Shown here: one piece after another, positions 48,076 through 56,855 of the stretch
How the letters are laid out: each line of letters opens with the position of its first letter
How positions within the stretch are numbered: position 1 is the first letter of the stretch
Assembly (NCBI RefSeq): GCF_001553785.1
Contig: NZ_LOJP01000001.1
Coordinates: forward strand, 2,833,794 to 2,897,793
Length of the DNA: 64,000 nucleotides
Reading direction: 5' to 3'
DNA from: Actinoplanes sp. TFC3
Lineage (GTDB): Bacteria > Actinomycetota > Actinomycetes > Mycobacteriales > Micromonosporaceae
Position numbers and translations under genes: made by a program
Notes under the pieces: generated by a model
The model's database searches: none
The model's input: the letters and a program-made list of their open reading frames with translations, nothing else
What the model was told of the DNA's origin: nothing

Positions 48076-51000
48076 ATGACGGGAATCAGCAGGCGCGCCC
48101 TTCTGGCCGGCGCGGCGGGAGCCACGGTGCTGCCCGCCGCGCAACCGAACAGCGCGGCAGCAGCCCAGGTCACCAGCGCAGCAGGCCCGGACGGCAGCGT
48201 GGTGGCAGCAGCCCGGGACGACGGCCGAGCCTCGGGAGGCAGCAGCGTCCGGGCCCGGGAAGGCACCGACCTGGCCGCGCAGATCTCGCCGGACGGTAAG
48301 CGAATAGCTGTCGACCTGGCCGGGGTGCTCTGGGTGCTGCCCGCGTCCGGCGGTCCGGCTCGCCGGTTGACCAGCGACTTGGACGATATCGCCCAACCAT
48401 CCTGGTCGCCGGACAGCGCCACGATTGCGTTCCAGTCCTACCGCTACGGCTCGTTCGACCTGTGGACCATTCGCGCCGATGGGTCCGGGCTGCGGCGGCT
48501 TACCGAAGGCCCGTACGACCACCGGGAACCCCAGTTCTCCCCCGACGGACGCCGGCTGGCCTTCTCGTCGGACCGGGCCGGCAGCTACGGCATCTACATG
48601 CTCGACGTGGCGTCCGGCACGATCACCACGGTCGCCGACAGCGCGGCCGAGGAATATGAGCCAGCCTGGTCGCCGGACGGCGCTCGGCTCGCTTTTGTAG
48701 TGGCGAATACGCGTATCGATATCGTCACCGTGGCCACCGGTGTTCGCGAGAGCGCTGTGGTCGTACCGGCGGGGCAGGTTTTGCATGCACCTATGTGGAC
48801 GCCCGACGGCTCGGAGCTGATCTATCAGCTGGCGCACGACGGGCGCGCGGAATTGTGGCGTGGCACTGCGGCCGAGGTTACCGGCGAGGACGTCTACCCG
48901 TTCCGGGTTTCCTGGGCGCCCAACGGCGACTTCCTGTACACCGCCGATGGGCACATCCGCCGCCGCAATCGGAGCACGGGCAGGTCCGCGCGGATCGGTT
49001 TCGTCGCGCCGCTGAGTGTGCTGACGCCACGATACCGCCGTAAGCGCCGCGATTTCGACTCGACCCGACGGCGTCAGGTGCTGGGCATCGGCAGTCCGGT
49101 GCTCTCCCCCGACGGCAACCGGGTGGCGTTCCGCGCGCTCAACGACATCTGGACCATGACCATCGGGCAGGCACCGCGTCCGCTCACCCGGGACACCTGG
49201 TGGAAGAGCGATCCGGCGTGGTCACCGGACGGCTGCTATCTCTCCTACTCCACCGACCGCGGCGGCAAGCTGGACATCTGGCTGCGCGACCTGCGTACCG
49301 GCGCGGATCGGCAGCTCACCGATCTGCCCGGCGCCGCCGCAGTGAGCGCAAGCTGGTCGCCGGACAGCGCCATGCTCGCCTTCCTCGACCAGACCGGCGC
49401 GCTCCACACCGTGCAGGTCGCCACCGGAGCCGTCACCCGGGTGTATGCCGCGACGTTCGAACCCGGCCGGCCCACCTGGTCTGCCGACGGAAAGACCATA
49501 GCCCTGGCCGCGATCGTGCCGTTCTCCGCCCGCTACCGGGAGGGCCTGAGCAAGATTCTGCTGGTCGATCGCGCTACGGGTGCCGGTCGCTATGTTGACG
49601 CGCTGCCGGGCCGGTCGATTCAGACGCGCGGCGATGACGGACCGGTCTGGTCGCCCGACGGCAAGCACCTGGCGTTCGTGGTCGCCAGCGTGCTCCACCT
49701 CGCCGAGGTCACCGCGAACGGCACGATCATCGGTACGCCGCGGCAGCTGACCACCGAGGTCACCGACGCGCCGTCGTGGAGCGGAGATTCGCGCACCCTG
49801 CTCTATCTGCACAATGGCACGCTGCGCCGCATCGCCGCGGCCGGAGGACGACCGCACCCGGTACGAACACCGCTCACCTGGGCCAACACCCGTCCCCGCG
49901 GACGCACCGTCATCCAGGCCGGACGAATCTGGGACGGCACCAGCAAGCACCTGCGGGACAACGTCGACATCATTGTCGAGGGTCACCGCATCACGGCCGT
50001 CGAACCGCACCGCGCGGGACGCGACGGCACCCTGATCGACGCGCGCGACGCCGTGGTGACGCCGGGGCTCATCGACATGCACCACCACCGGGAGATGCAG
50101 GGCTACTCATACGGCGCGCGGCAGGGCCGGCTCTGGTTGTCGCTGGGCGTCACCACCACTCGCTCGCCGGGCAGCCCGGCGTACCACATGGTCGAGGAAC
50201 GCGAATCCATCCAGTCCGGCGCCCGCCTCGGCCCCCGCTACTTCGCCACCGGCGAGGCCATCGACGGCTCGCGCATCTATTACAACTTCATGCGGCCAAC
50301 CTTCAGCGACGCCCAACTCGCCCTGGAATTGTCGCGCGCCGAAGCCCTCGACTACGACCTCATGAAAGCCTATGTCCGGCTCAGCCCGGAACGCCAACGC
50401 AGAGTCATCGATTGGGCCCACCGCCACGGCATCCCGAGCACGTCGCACTACCACTACCCGGCTTTCGCCTTCGGCGGCGACGGCATGGAACATGTGGGTG
50501 CCACCAGCCGCTTTGGATTTTCCCGTACGGTCACAGCGCTCGGCAACGTCCGCTCCGACGTCGCCGAGGTCTTCACGACCACCCGGGCCACGCTCACGCC
50601 CACCCTGTTCAACGCCTCGGCCCTGCTGAGCGACGACGACAGCCTGGTCACCGACATCCGGACCCGGACCCTGTACCCGAGCTGGGAATACGCGAACCTA
50701 CAAGGCTTCGTCCAGCAGGCCCGCACCACCGACCAGACGGCCACCCGGCAGAACCTGGCCCGCCAGGTAGCCCACGTGGCCCGGGTCCTGCGCGGCGGCG
50801 GCCGGATCATCAGCGGCACCGACGCCCCGATCGCGCCCAACGGGGTGTTCCTGCACTACAACCTGCGAGCCATGGTCGCGTACGGCCTGACCCCGTACGA
50901 GGCACTGATCACGGCAACCAGCATCCCCGGCGAGTTCCTCAACGAGCCGCTGGGCCGGCTCAAGCCCGGTTACTACGCCGACTTGGCGGTGCTCGGCGGC

Positions 51001-51267
51001 GACCCGCTCACCGACATCGCTCAAGCCGCGGAGGTGCGGCAGGTCATGGCCAACGGAGTGCTGCACACGATGGACGACCTGCTGGCGCCATTTGCGAACG
51101 TCCCCGCCGGAGCCGGCGCGCCGGGCGGGGCAGGCGCGCCGGCTGCGGTTGGTTCAAGGGTTTCGGCGGGCGTCGCGGTCTTGCCGGAGCATCCGGCGAA
51201 CGCCGGGTTCTGGTGGCATGACCCGGCTTACCTCGAAGAGGCCAAGCACGCCTGCTGCGCCGAATAG
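48076..51267 (+). CDS. Exported amidohydrolase with N-terminal TolB-like beta-propeller
   Basis: 1,063 residues from ATG 48076 (GGAGCGGGG upstream). Twin-arginine-type leader: ISRRALLAGAAGATVLPA. Residues ~55-600 hold repeated PD40/WD40-like blades (SPDGKRIAVDLAGVLWVLPA, PSWSPDSATIAFQS, PQFSPDGRRLAFSS, PVWSPDGKHLAFVV). The amidohydrolase barrel follows: VIQAGRIWDGTS, then VTPGLIDMHHHREMQG with metal ligands His669 and His671, TSHYHYPAF, GMEHVG and SGTDAPIAPNG, and a C-terminal strand DLAVLGGDPLTDIAQA. The family hydrolyses cyclic amides or peptide derivatives using a metal. Substrate unknown. Confidence 0.9.
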   Translation: MTGISRRALLAGAAGATVLPAAQPNSAAAAQVTSAAGPDGSVVAAARDDGRASGGSSVRAREGTDLAAQISPDGKRIAVDLAGVLWVLPASGGPARRLTSDLDDIAQPSWSPDSATIAFQSYRYGSFDLWTIRADGSGLRRLTEGPYDHREPQFSPDGRRLAFSSDRAGSYGIYMLDVASGTITTVADSAAEEYEPAWSPDGARLAFVVANTRIDIVTVATGVRESAVVVPAGQVLHAPMWTPDGSELIYQLAHDGRAELWRGTAAEVTGEDVYPFRVSWAPNGDFLYTADGHIRRRNRSTGRSARIGFVAPLSVLTPRYRRKRRDFDSTRRRQVLGIGSPVLSPDGNRVAFRALNDIWTMTIGQAPRPLTRDTWWKSDPAWSPDGCYLSYSTDRGGKLDIWLRDLRTGADRQLTDLPGAAAVSASWSPDSAMLAFLDQTGALHTVQVATGAVTRVYAATFEPGRPTWSADGKTIALAAIVPFSARYREGLSKILLVDRATGAGRYVDALPGRSIQTRGDDGPVWSPDGKHLAFVVASVLHLAEVTANGTIIGTPRQLTTEVTDAPSWSGDSRTLLYLHNGTLRRIAAAGGRPHPVRTPLTWANTRPRGRTVIQAGRIWDGTSKHLRDNVDIIVEGHRITAVEPHRAGRDGTLIDARDAVVTPGLIDMHHHREMQGYSYGARQGRLWLSLGVTTTRSPGSPAYHMVEERESIQSGARLGPRYFATGEAIDGSRIYYNFMRPTFSDAQLALELSRAEALDYDLMKAYVRLSPERQRRVIDWAHRHGIPSTSHYHYPAFAFGGDGMEHVGATSRFGFSRTVTALGNVRSDVAEVFTTTRATLTPTLFNASALLSDDDSLVTDIRTRTLYPSWEYANLQGFVQQARTTDQTATRQNLARQVAHVARVLRGGGRIISGTDAPIAPNGVFLHYNLRAMVAYGLTPYEALITATSIPGEFLNEPLGRLKPGYYADLAVLGGDPLTDIAQAAEVRQVMANGVLHTMDDLLAPFANVPAGAGAPGGAGAPAAVGSRVSAGVAVLPEHPANAGFWWHDPAYLEEAKHACCAE

Positions 51268-51307
51268 CGGGTACTCCATGAGTCTCACCGTCCCCTCGGA
51301 GGCTGTC

Positions 51308-51559
51308 ATGACCAACTCGCAATCCCCGCAGGGCCTGCCGGTAGCCGGCGAGCTGGCCCGCGAGACCACCGGCGAAGCTGTCCGCGACGCGGGTCCGCCG
51401 GCCAGTGGCCCCACCGTTGGCGCCTCCGACGCCGCAGCGGATGCGGTCCGCTCGGGCGCCGCCGACGACTCCGACCTGGCCGAGGCCAGCCGCGACTCCG
51501 ACGGCGTCCTGGTCGGCGAGGACGATCACGAGGCCGACAAACGCAACTCCGGCGCCTGA
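51308..51559 (+). CDS. Small acidic, probably disordered protein
   Basis: 83 residues from ATG 51308, chosen because GGAGG (51298-51302) lies five nt upstream; ATG 51279 is in frame but lacks one. Composition is rich in Ala, Asp, Glu, Gly and Ser, with no hydrophobic core (ASDAAADAVRSGAADDSDLA, VLVGEDDHEADKRNSGA). No family is recognised. Its last codons are duplicated in the DNA that follows. Confidence 0.6.
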   Translation: MTNSQSPQGLPVAGELARETTGEAVRDAGPPASGPTVGASDAAADAVRSGAADDSDLAEASRDSDGVLVGEDDHEADKRNSGA

Positions 51560-51624
51560 GCGGTGCGGACGAACACACTCCGGCGCCTGAGCGAGGCCGG
51601 CAAACGCAACTCCGGCGCCTGAGC
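51530..51624. repeat. Direct repeats of the 3' end of the small acidic gene
   Basis: A 32-bp unit, including the last codons and TGA, occurs at 51530-51561 and again at 51593-51624 with one change. A shorter copy of its core (ACTCCGGCGCCTGAGCG) sits between them at 51577-51593. Each copy carries the stop in the same relative place, so it looks like slippage-type duplication after the gene. Confidence 0.75.
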
Positions 51625-51681
51625 CGCGGTTCAGGGGTCCGATGCCTGAAGGCGCGGACGCAGCGGATGGCGGCCGCGGGC

Positions 51682-52104
51682 TCACCTGAGATCGCGGTGC
51701 TGGGCACGTAACTGCTCAACATCGCGATCTTGTGCGTACCGGGGCAACCGATCTATGACCTGCCACGCCGCGGCCAGGGCGGTTTGCAGCTCCCCGACCC
51801 GCCGCTGATGCTGTGCGCGCAGGTTGTCTCTCATGGTTTCCAGGCGCTGCTGCCATCCCCGGGCCGCCGCCTCATGCTGAGCAGCGGCAGCCCCAGCTTC
51901 CTGACGGCTGCGGGCGGCGTCAACCGCAACCAACGCGGCAACGGGTTTCCCGCCATCGGTCAGGATTGTGACACCGCCGGCCAGGTTGGTCATCCGCGCC
52001 AGAGCCGTGAGCCGCACACGAGCCTCATGCAGCGGCACCTCGACCACGCGGGCGGGCACCGAAGAAGGGATCGCGCGGGCGGGCATCGAAGAAGGCTGAG
52101 CCAT
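51682..52104 (-). CDS. Phd/YefM-like antitoxin-type protein with coiled-coil tail
   Basis: 140 residues from ATG 52104 (MAQPSSMPAR); a longer frame begins at 52167. The first ~75 residues carry a Phd/YefM-like fold: VEVPLHEARVRLTALARMTN, then GVTILTDGGKPVAALVAVD, the usual strand for DNA-binding antitoxins. The remainder is charged and helical (WQQRLETMRDNLRAQHQRR, VGELQTALAAAWQVID). No toxin gene is adjacent on either side, so it may be an orphan regulator. Two near-identical PSS-PAR repeats lie at its N-terminus. Confidence 0.65.
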   Translation of the reverse strand: MAQPSSMPARAIPSSVPARVVEVPLHEARVRLTALARMTNLAGGVTILTDGGKPVAALVAVDAARSRQEAGAAAAQHEAAARGWQQRLETMRDNLRAQHQRRVGELQTALAAAWQVIDRLPRYAQDRDVEQLRAQHRDLR

Positions 52105-52173
52105 GGCGTCATCATGACCCGACCCTCTGACACTTTTCCGAGCCGTGTTCACGACCGCCCCCGGCAAACGCCG

Positions 52174-52959
52174 TCAGAGCGACGACCCGGCCACCGGGAA
52201 ATCGAAATAGCGGTCCGGGAACGGCTCGCCGGCCAGCGTGTAGTGCCACCACTCCAGTTCATAGTTGGTGAACCCGGCCGCCGTCATCGCCCGCTTGAGC
52301 AGCAGCCGGTTCGCCAGCGGTACCCCGGTGATCCGCGGGTCGAGGGTGTGCGCCAGCGGGTCGAAGCAGTCGTACCCCGTACCCATGTCGATCGTGTTGT
52401 CCGGGAAGCGCTTGCGCACCGACGCTGTGCAGGGCACGAGCGGCTGTCCCGGCCGGTACGCCGGCTGCGGTTTCGGCGGAAGCTTGACCAGCGTCAGGTC
52501 CAGGGTGCTGCCCCGGCTGTGACCGGACTTCTCCGCTATGTAGCCCTCCTCGAACAACACCTCCTTGTTGACCTTCGGGTAGAACTCGCGTTTCATCCGC
52601 TGGTCGCCCGGGTCGCCGGCCCACTTGACGAAGTCGTTGACCGCGCGTTGGGGGCGGTAGCAGTCGTACACCTTGAGGCTGTAGCCCTGTTTGCGTACCG
52701 CTCGCTGCGCTTTCCCCAAGGCTGTGGCCGCCTGTTCGGTCAGGATGCAGAGCGGTTCGCGGTAGCCGTCGATGCGCCGGCCGACGAAGTTGTGGCTGGT
52801 GGCGTACCGGATGTCAGAGATGATCGTGGGGTCGGTGCGCGAGACGGCCACGAAATCGCGGTGGGCGCTCCCGGCCGGGGCGGGTAGCACACCGGCCGGG
52901 ATTGCTTGCGCGGCCAAGGACGCGGCCAGGCACACCGCGGTGACGACATTGACAGCCAT
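52174..52959 (-). CDS. vanX: Exported VanX-like D-alanyl-D-alanine dipeptidase (M15D)
   Basis: 261 residues from ATG 52959. A signal peptide (VVTAVCLAASLAAQAIPAG) precedes the M15 domain. Zinc motif SGHSRGSTLDLTL fits SxHxxGxxxD, and ELEWWHYTL supplies the catalytic Glu and third ligand His. YDCYRPQRAVNDFVKW and DMGTGYDCFDP match VanX/DdpX relatives. Cytoplasmic VanX confers glycopeptide resistance by cutting D-Ala-D-Ala, whereas this version looks secreted, so a wall-recycling role is more likely. No vanHA or vanRS genes are nearby. It is the last gene of a five-gene operon with ~9-nt gaps. Confidence 0.85.
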   Translation of the reverse strand: MAVNVVTAVCLAASLAAQAIPAGVLPAPAGSAHRDFVAVSRTDPTIISDIRYATSHNFVGRRIDGYREPLCILTEQAATALGKAQRAVRKQGYSLKVYDCYRPQRAVNDFVKWAGDPGDQRMKREFYPKVNKEVLFEEGYIAEKSGHSRGSTLDLTLVKLPPKPQPAYRPGQPLVPCTASVRKRFPDNTIDMGTGYDCFDPLAHTLDPRITGVPLANRLLLKRAMTAAGFTNYELEWWHYTLAGEPFPDRYFDFPVAGSSL

Positions 52960-52968
52960 GGCCTCAAT

Positions 52969-53379
52969 CTAGGGCAATTGCTGAATCCGGACCATGTTTC
53001 CGGCCGGGTCGCGCAAAGCACAGTCACGCACGCCGTACGGCTGGTCGGCCGGCTCCTGCACGACCTCCACATCGCCGGCTTGCAGGCGTTCGAAGGTGGC
53101 GTCGAGGTTCTTGGTGGCCAGGATGATGGCGCCGTAGGTGCCCTTGGCCATCATCTCGGCGATCACCCGGCGTTCGTCCTCGGTGACGCCGGGGTCGGCG
53201 GCCGGCGGGTGCAGGACGATGGAGACGCCCGGCTTGTCCGGGGAGCCGATGGTGATCCAGCGCATCGTGCCCTGACCGACGTCGCCGCGGACCTCGAAGC
53301 CGAGGGTGTCGCGGTAGAACGCGAGGGATTCCTCCGGGTTGTCATGGGCCAGGAACGTGTTCTGAATGGTGAGCGTCAT
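52969..53379 (-). CDS. VOC-family protein (glyoxalase/bleomycin-resistance fold)
   Basis: 136 residues from ATG 53379. The paired beta-alpha-beta units read IQNTFLAHDNPEESLAFYRD, TLGFEVRGDVGQGTMRWITI and VEVVQEPADQPYGVRDCALR, ending DPAGNMVRIQQ with the usual metal-site Glu position replaced. Such proteins isomerise, cleave or bind small electrophiles or drugs. Located 9 nt from an AraC-type regulator, a frequent pairing, so it is probably the output or accessory of that regulator. Confidence 0.87.
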   Translation of the reverse strand: MTLTIQNTFLAHDNPEESLAFYRDTLGFEVRGDVGQGTMRWITIGSPDKPGVSIVLHPPAADPGVTEDERRVIAEMMAKGTYGAIILATKNLDATFERLQAGDVEVVQEPADQPYGVRDCALRDPAGNMVRIQQLP

Positions 53380-53388
53380 GTGGTCACG

Positions 53389-53832
53389 CTACGTGTGCAG
53401 CGCGGCGGGTGCTTCTCGATTCCTGACCGGTCGGCTGACCTGTTTCGACACGCACGGCGGCAACCCGGCGGTGGTGTTGGCCGCCTCGCGCCGGTAGACG
53501 CTGGGGGGCACGCCGACCAGCTCGGTGAAGCGGGTACTGAACGTGGCCAGCGAGGAACAGCCGACGGCGAAGCACACGTCGGTCACGCTCAGATCGCCGC
53601 GGCGCAGCAGGGCCATCGCCCGTTCGATGCGGCGGGTCATCAGGTACGAATACGGCGATTCCCCGTACGCCTGACGGAACTCGCGGCTCAGATGCCCGGC
53701 GGACATGTGAGCGCCGCGGGCCAGCGCTTCGACGTCGAGCGGCTGGGCGTACTCGCGGTCGATGCGGTCCTTGACCCGCCGCAGCCGGGCGAGGTCGCGC
53801 AGGCGCTGGTCACTGCTGCTCACCTGCCGCAT
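53389..53832 (-). CDS. AraC-family transcriptional regulator (DNA-binding domain only)
   Basis: 147 residues from ATG 53832. Two helix-turn-helix units span most of the protein: RIDREYAQPLDVEALARGAH, MSAGHLSREFRQAYGESPYS, then YLMTRRIERAMALLRRGDLS and VTDVCFAVGCSSLATFSTRF with the family signature FTELVGVPPSVYRR. There is no N-terminal sensor domain, so it may respond to protein level or to a partner. It lies within the minus-strand operon between the HD hydrolase and the VOC gene. Confidence 0.9.
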   Translation of the reverse strand: MRQVSSSDQRLRDLARLRRVKDRIDREYAQPLDVEALARGAHMSAGHLSREFRQAYGESPYSYLMTRRIERAMALLRRGDLSVTDVCFAVGCSSLATFSTRFTELVGVPPSVYRREAANTTAGLPPCVSKQVSRPVRNREAPAALHT

Positions 53833-53841
53833 CGTGCCACA

Positions 53842-54420
53842 TCACGTGATGGCGTGCCCGTACTCGGCGGCCAGGTCGTGCAGGCCGGGCTCGCCGTAAC
53901 GATCGACCATCGCGGTGAAGGCAGCCGCCTTGTCCTCGCCGAAACGTTTGACGCCGGCCGTGTAGGTGGCTGCCGACACGAAAATCGGGGGGCTTTTCTT
54001 GCTGTGGAACTTGTCGGCGTACATCACGATCTGCTCTTCGCTGGTGACTGCCACATAGTCGCCCGGGGGCAGCGGAAGCTCTTGGCGCTCGATGTCCTCG
54101 CGGGTGATGCCGACGCCGGTGTGGCAGGAGCAGAACCGGCACAGCGTTTCCGGCAGGCCGGCCTCGCGCAGCAGCTCGTGTCCCAGCAGGCCGTGCCGGA
54201 TGTAGGAGGTGAAGTCGGGTTCGCCGGAGGGCCGGTAAAGGCGGTAGACCCCGATGTCGTGCAGCAGGGCCCCGGCCCGCACCAGCGGGTCGGGGCCGGC
54301 AAGCTGCGCGGCGATCCGGGCAACGATCTCGCAGTGGGTGTACACCAGCTCGAACGCCTCGGGGTTCGGAGCGTGCCGCCGGTGCAGGCTGCGGATCTCG
54401 TCGTCGGACGGGATGTGCAC
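53842..54420 (-). CDS. HD-domain metal-dependent phosphohydrolase-like protein
   Basis: 192 residues from GTG 54420, two nt after the alcohol dehydrogenase stop. Metal-binding residues are in ELVYTHCEIVARIAAQLA and the HD pair in LVRAGALLHDIGVYRLY. Further His residues in YIRHGLLGHELLREAG and CSCHTGVGITREDI complete an HD site. No signal or membrane helix. Substrates of such proteins include nucleotides, but this subgroup is uncharacterised. Translation is probably coupled to the upstream dehydrogenase. Confidence 0.82.
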   Translation of the reverse strand: MHIPSDDEIRSLHRRHAPNPEAFELVYTHCEIVARIAAQLAGPDPLVRAGALLHDIGVYRLYRPSGEPDFTSYIRHGLLGHELLREAGLPETLCRFCSCHTGVGITREDIERQELPLPPGDYVAVTSEEQIVMYADKFHSKKSPPIFVSAATYTAGVKRFGEDKAAAFTAMVDRYGEPGLHDLAAEYGHAIT

Positions 54421-54422
54421 TG

Positions 54423-55466
54423 TCAGCGCAGGGTGTCGATGTCGATGACGAAGCGGTAGCGCACGTCGGAGTTGAGCACCCGCTCGTACGCCTCGTTCAC
54501 CTGGTCGGCGGTGATGACCTCGACCTCGGGGGCGATCCCGCGCTCGGCGCAGAAGTCGAGCATCTCCTGGGTCTCGGCGATGCCGCCGATGCTCGACCCG
54601 GCGAACGAGCGCCGGTTGTTGAACAGCGAGAACACCGGCACGGGCAGCGGCTGCGGCGGCGCGCCCACGCTGACCAGCGTGCCGTCCAGGCGTAGCAGCG
54701 ACAGGTACGACGACATGTCGATCGGCGCGCTGACCGTGTTGATGATCAGGTCGAAGGTGTTCTTGAGCGTCTCGAACGTCGACGCGTCCTTGGTGGCGTA
54801 GTAGTGCTCGGCACCGAAGGCGAGCCCGTCGTCCTTCTTGCCCAGCGTCTGTGACAGCACGGTGACCTCGGCGCCCATCGCCACGGCGATCTTGACGGCC
54901 ATGTGGCCCAGCCCGCCCATGCCGACCACGGCGACCTTCTTGCCGGGCCCGGCGTTCCAGTGCGACAGCGGCGAGTACGTGGTGATGCCCGCGCACAGCA
55001 GCGGCGCGGCTTTCTCGTGCGGGATCGACTCGGGCACCCGCAGCACAAAGTCCTGGTCGACCACAACGTGCGTGGAGTAGCCGCCCTGGGTGATCGTGCC
55101 GTCCCGGTCGACCGCTGCGTACGTTCCGGTGTTGCCCTGCAGGCAGTACTGCTCCTGCCCGGCCTTGCAGTTGTCGCATTCCCGGCAGGAGTTGACCATG
55201 CAACCCACACCCACCCGGTCGCCCACCGCGTGCCTGGTCACCTCGGAGCCAGCCTCGGCAACCCGCCCGACGATCTCGTGACCGACGGTGAGCGGGAACG
55301 GCACGCTGCCCCACTCCTCCTTGACGGTGTGGATGTCGGAGTGGCAGATGCCGGCGTAGCTGATCTCGATGAGAACATCGCGCGGGCCCACTTCGCGCCG
55401 CTCGATCGTGGTGCGCACGAGCGGGTCGGTGGCAGAGGGCGCGGCGATGGCGTTGACAGTAGAGAT
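54423..55466 (-). CDS. Zinc-dependent alcohol dehydrogenase (CAD/AdhC-like), apparent ATC start
   Basis: 347 residues if counted from ATC 55466. Catalytic zinc ligands: Cys41-His in [13 protein letters not shown] and [12 protein letters not shown]; structural zinc cysteines in [18 protein letters not shown](P) loop [17 protein letters not shown]. Conserved N-terminal sequence ([14 protein letters not shown]) continues upstream of the first canonical start (GTG 55418), and GGAGG (complement of 55472-55476) sits five nt before ATC 55466. Either ATC serves as start or ATG was lost by mutation or sequencing error. The enzyme should reduce aldehydes such as cinnamyl-type substrates. It heads the minus-strand operon. 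Confidence 0.87.
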   Translation of the reverse strand: MSTVNAIAAPSATDPLVRTTIERREVGPRDVLIEISYAGICHSDIHTVKEEWGSVPFPLTVGHEIVGRVAEAGSEVTRHAVGDRVGVGCMVNSCRECDNCKAGQEQYCLQGNTGTYAAVDRDGTITQGGYSTHVVVDQDFVLRVPESIPHEKAAPLLCAGITTYSPLSHWNAGPGKKVAVVGMGGLGHMAVKIAVAMGAEVTVLSQTLGKKDDGLAFGAEHYYATKDASTFETLKNTFDLIINTVSAPIDMSSYLSLLRLDGTLVSVGAPPQPLPVPVFSLFNNRRSFAGSSIGGIAETQEMLDFCAERGIAPEVEVITADQVNEAYERVLNSDVRYRFVIDIDTLR

Positions 55467-55639
55467 GACGTCCTCCGTTGACGTACGGCTGTTGCGGCTC
55501 CCACGCTACTCGCCGGGCCGGGGGCGGGCAGCGCGTCCCGAATCAGGCATGATCGGCGCGGTCGAGGGGAACCATGGAGGCAGTTGCGTCGTTTAGTGCG
55601 TCGATAGACAGTGCATGATGCAGAGGAGGGTGCGCACCG

Positions 55640-55858
55640 ATGACTACCGAAATGCCGGCTGTCGCAGCAGCTCGCCGCGTCCGGGAAGCGGCTCGCCACC
55701 TGCGGGAACGCGCCCTGGCCGCGCAGGCCGAAGCGGTCATCCGGTGCCTGGCCGGCAGCCGTCTCAGCACCTCCGCCATCGCTCGGCACCGACCCCCGCA
55801 GCCCGGCATCCGCGAGGTGTACACCCGGCCGTGGTGGTCGCCGATCACCGAGGAGTGA
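55640..55858 (+). CDS. Small basic protein, function unknown
   Basis: 72 residues from ATG 55640 with GAGGAGGG nine nt upstream. Codon third positions are strongly G/C, as in neighbouring genes. Helical, Ala/Arg-rich first half (ARRVREAARHLRERALAAQA) and a tail with two Trp (IREVYTRPWWSPITEE). No family is recognised. Two TGCGTCG copies 12 nt apart lie upstream at 55585-55603. Convergent to the tandem ArsR gene. Confidence 0.5.
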   Translation: MTTEMPAVAAARRVREAARHLRERALAAQAEAVIRCLAGSRLSTSAIARHRPPQPGIREVYTRPWWSPITEE

Positions 55859-55877
55859 GCAGCATCGCGTCCCCGGG

Positions 55878-56501
55878 TCAGTGCCCGTGGGCACGGGCCT
55901 GCGCGGCCAACTCGGCCAGGTGCAGGGCCGCCCCCTGCAGGGCCTCGGGCACGAGCCGGTAGAAGGTGAACCGGCCGCGCGGCTCTGTCGTCACCACCCC
56001 GGCCTCGCGCAGCAACTTCAAGTGGCCCGAGATGTTCGGTTGCTTGGCTCCGGTGCAGGCGACCAGGTGCGAGGTGGTGGCCGGCCCGTCGGCGAGCAGG
56101 CGCACGATCTGCGCCCGCAACGGGTCGCCCAGCACCCGCACCACATCAGGATGCGCTGATACTGCGGGCGCGGCGGCCGAGCCGGTGGTGAGCAGGCCGC
56201 CGAGCACCTCCAGCGCGGGCCGCCGGACCCGGTAATAAACCGAGGTGCCGCGCTTGTCCCCGGCCACCAGCCCGGCGTCGCGCAGCACCCGCAGATGGTG
56301 CGAAATCGTGGCTCCGGTGAGCTCGAAGGCACCGGTCAGCTGGCACACGCAGATCTCGTCGGTGGCGGCGATGAGCGACAGCAGCCGCAGGCGGACCGGG
56401 TCGCCGAGCGCCTTGAACAGCGCCGCGAACTCGGCAGCGACCTGCGGCGCGAGCGCCCCCGGCGGCGCCGCCGGGCGTCCCGCCACCGGAAGAGCCGCCA
56501 T
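55878..56501 (-). CDS. Tandem ArsR/SmtB regulator (two winged-helix domains in one chain)
   Basis: 207 residues from ATG 56501. Domain 1 (~20-105): FAALFKALGDPVRLRLLSLI, then EICVCQLTGAFELTGATISH with Cys51 and Cys53 in the ArsR metalloid-binding position, and HLRVLRDAGLVAGDKRGTSV. Domain 2 (~120-207): VVRVLGDPLRAQIVRLLADG, ACTGAKQPNISGHLKLLREA and GVVTTEPRGRFTFYRLVPEA. Usual ArsR proteins are homodimers of one such domain, so this chain may act as a built-in pseudodimer or bind two sites. No arsenite pump lies nearby. A palindrome just before its start suggests autorepression. Confidence 0.87.
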   Translation of the reverse strand: MAALPVAGRPAAPPGALAPQVAAEFAALFKALGDPVRLRLLSLIAATDEICVCQLTGAFELTGATISHHLRVLRDAGLVAGDKRGTSVYYRVRRPALEVLGGLLTTGSAAAPAVSAHPDVVRVLGDPLRAQIVRLLADGPATTSHLVACTGAKQPNISGHLKLLREAGVVTTEPRGRFTFYRLVPEALQGAALHLAELAAQARAHGH

Positions 56502-56505
56502 GAGC

Positions 56506-56521
56506 ACACCTTGACAGGTGT
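56506..56521. promoter_or_regulatory. Palindromic operator before the tandem ArsR gene
   Basis: ACACCTTGACAGGTGT is a perfect 6-bp inverted repeat around TGAC, ending four nt before the regulator's start codon. Position over the translation start is typical of ArsR autoregulatory operators. Confidence 0.6.
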
Positions 56522-56544
56522 CTAGGCGAGATGCAAAGCGGCGG

Positions 56545-56814
56545 TCAGCGCCGCCATCGCGGTGCCCGGCGATCGCGGTGGGTGTAAACCACCGCGGCAC
56601 CCGCGCCGGTCACCACGGCGCAGGTCAGCACCACCCCTGCCGCACCCCACGCGACCATCGCCACCGACAGCAAACCCCAGAGCACCCCGGCGACGATCGA
56701 AACCGTCACCAGCAGGCGGCGCGGCCAGCGCCGCCGGCCAGCGAGCGAAGGGTAATCCCGGGTCAGATGCGCGACGATCTCATCGAACTGCCGCTGCTTG
56801 TCATCGGTTCCCAT
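56545..56814 (-). CDS. DUF3040-like small membrane protein
   Basis: 89 residues from ATG 56814, supported by AGGAGG five nt upstream. A charged N-terminus (GTDDKQRQFDEIVAHLTRDY) precedes two hydrophobic helices (LLVTVSIVAGVLWGLLSVAM and AAGVVLTCAVVTGAGAAVV) and a basic tail. This matches the size and order of the DUF3040 group common in actinobacteria, whose function is unknown. Confidence 0.75.
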   Translation of the reverse strand: MGTDDKQRQFDEIVAHLTRDYPSLAGRRRWPRRLLVTVSIVAGVLWGLLSVAMVAWGAAGVVLTCAVVTGAGAAVVYTHRDRRAPRWRR

Positions 56815-56855
56815 CGCGGCCTCCTGGCGAGTCTCCAGCAACGCTAACGTACTCG

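Noticed and set aside
52174..52959. Glycopeptide resistance cluster
   Set aside because: The VanX-like enzyme is alone, looks secreted and has no vanH, vanA or two-component genes beside it.
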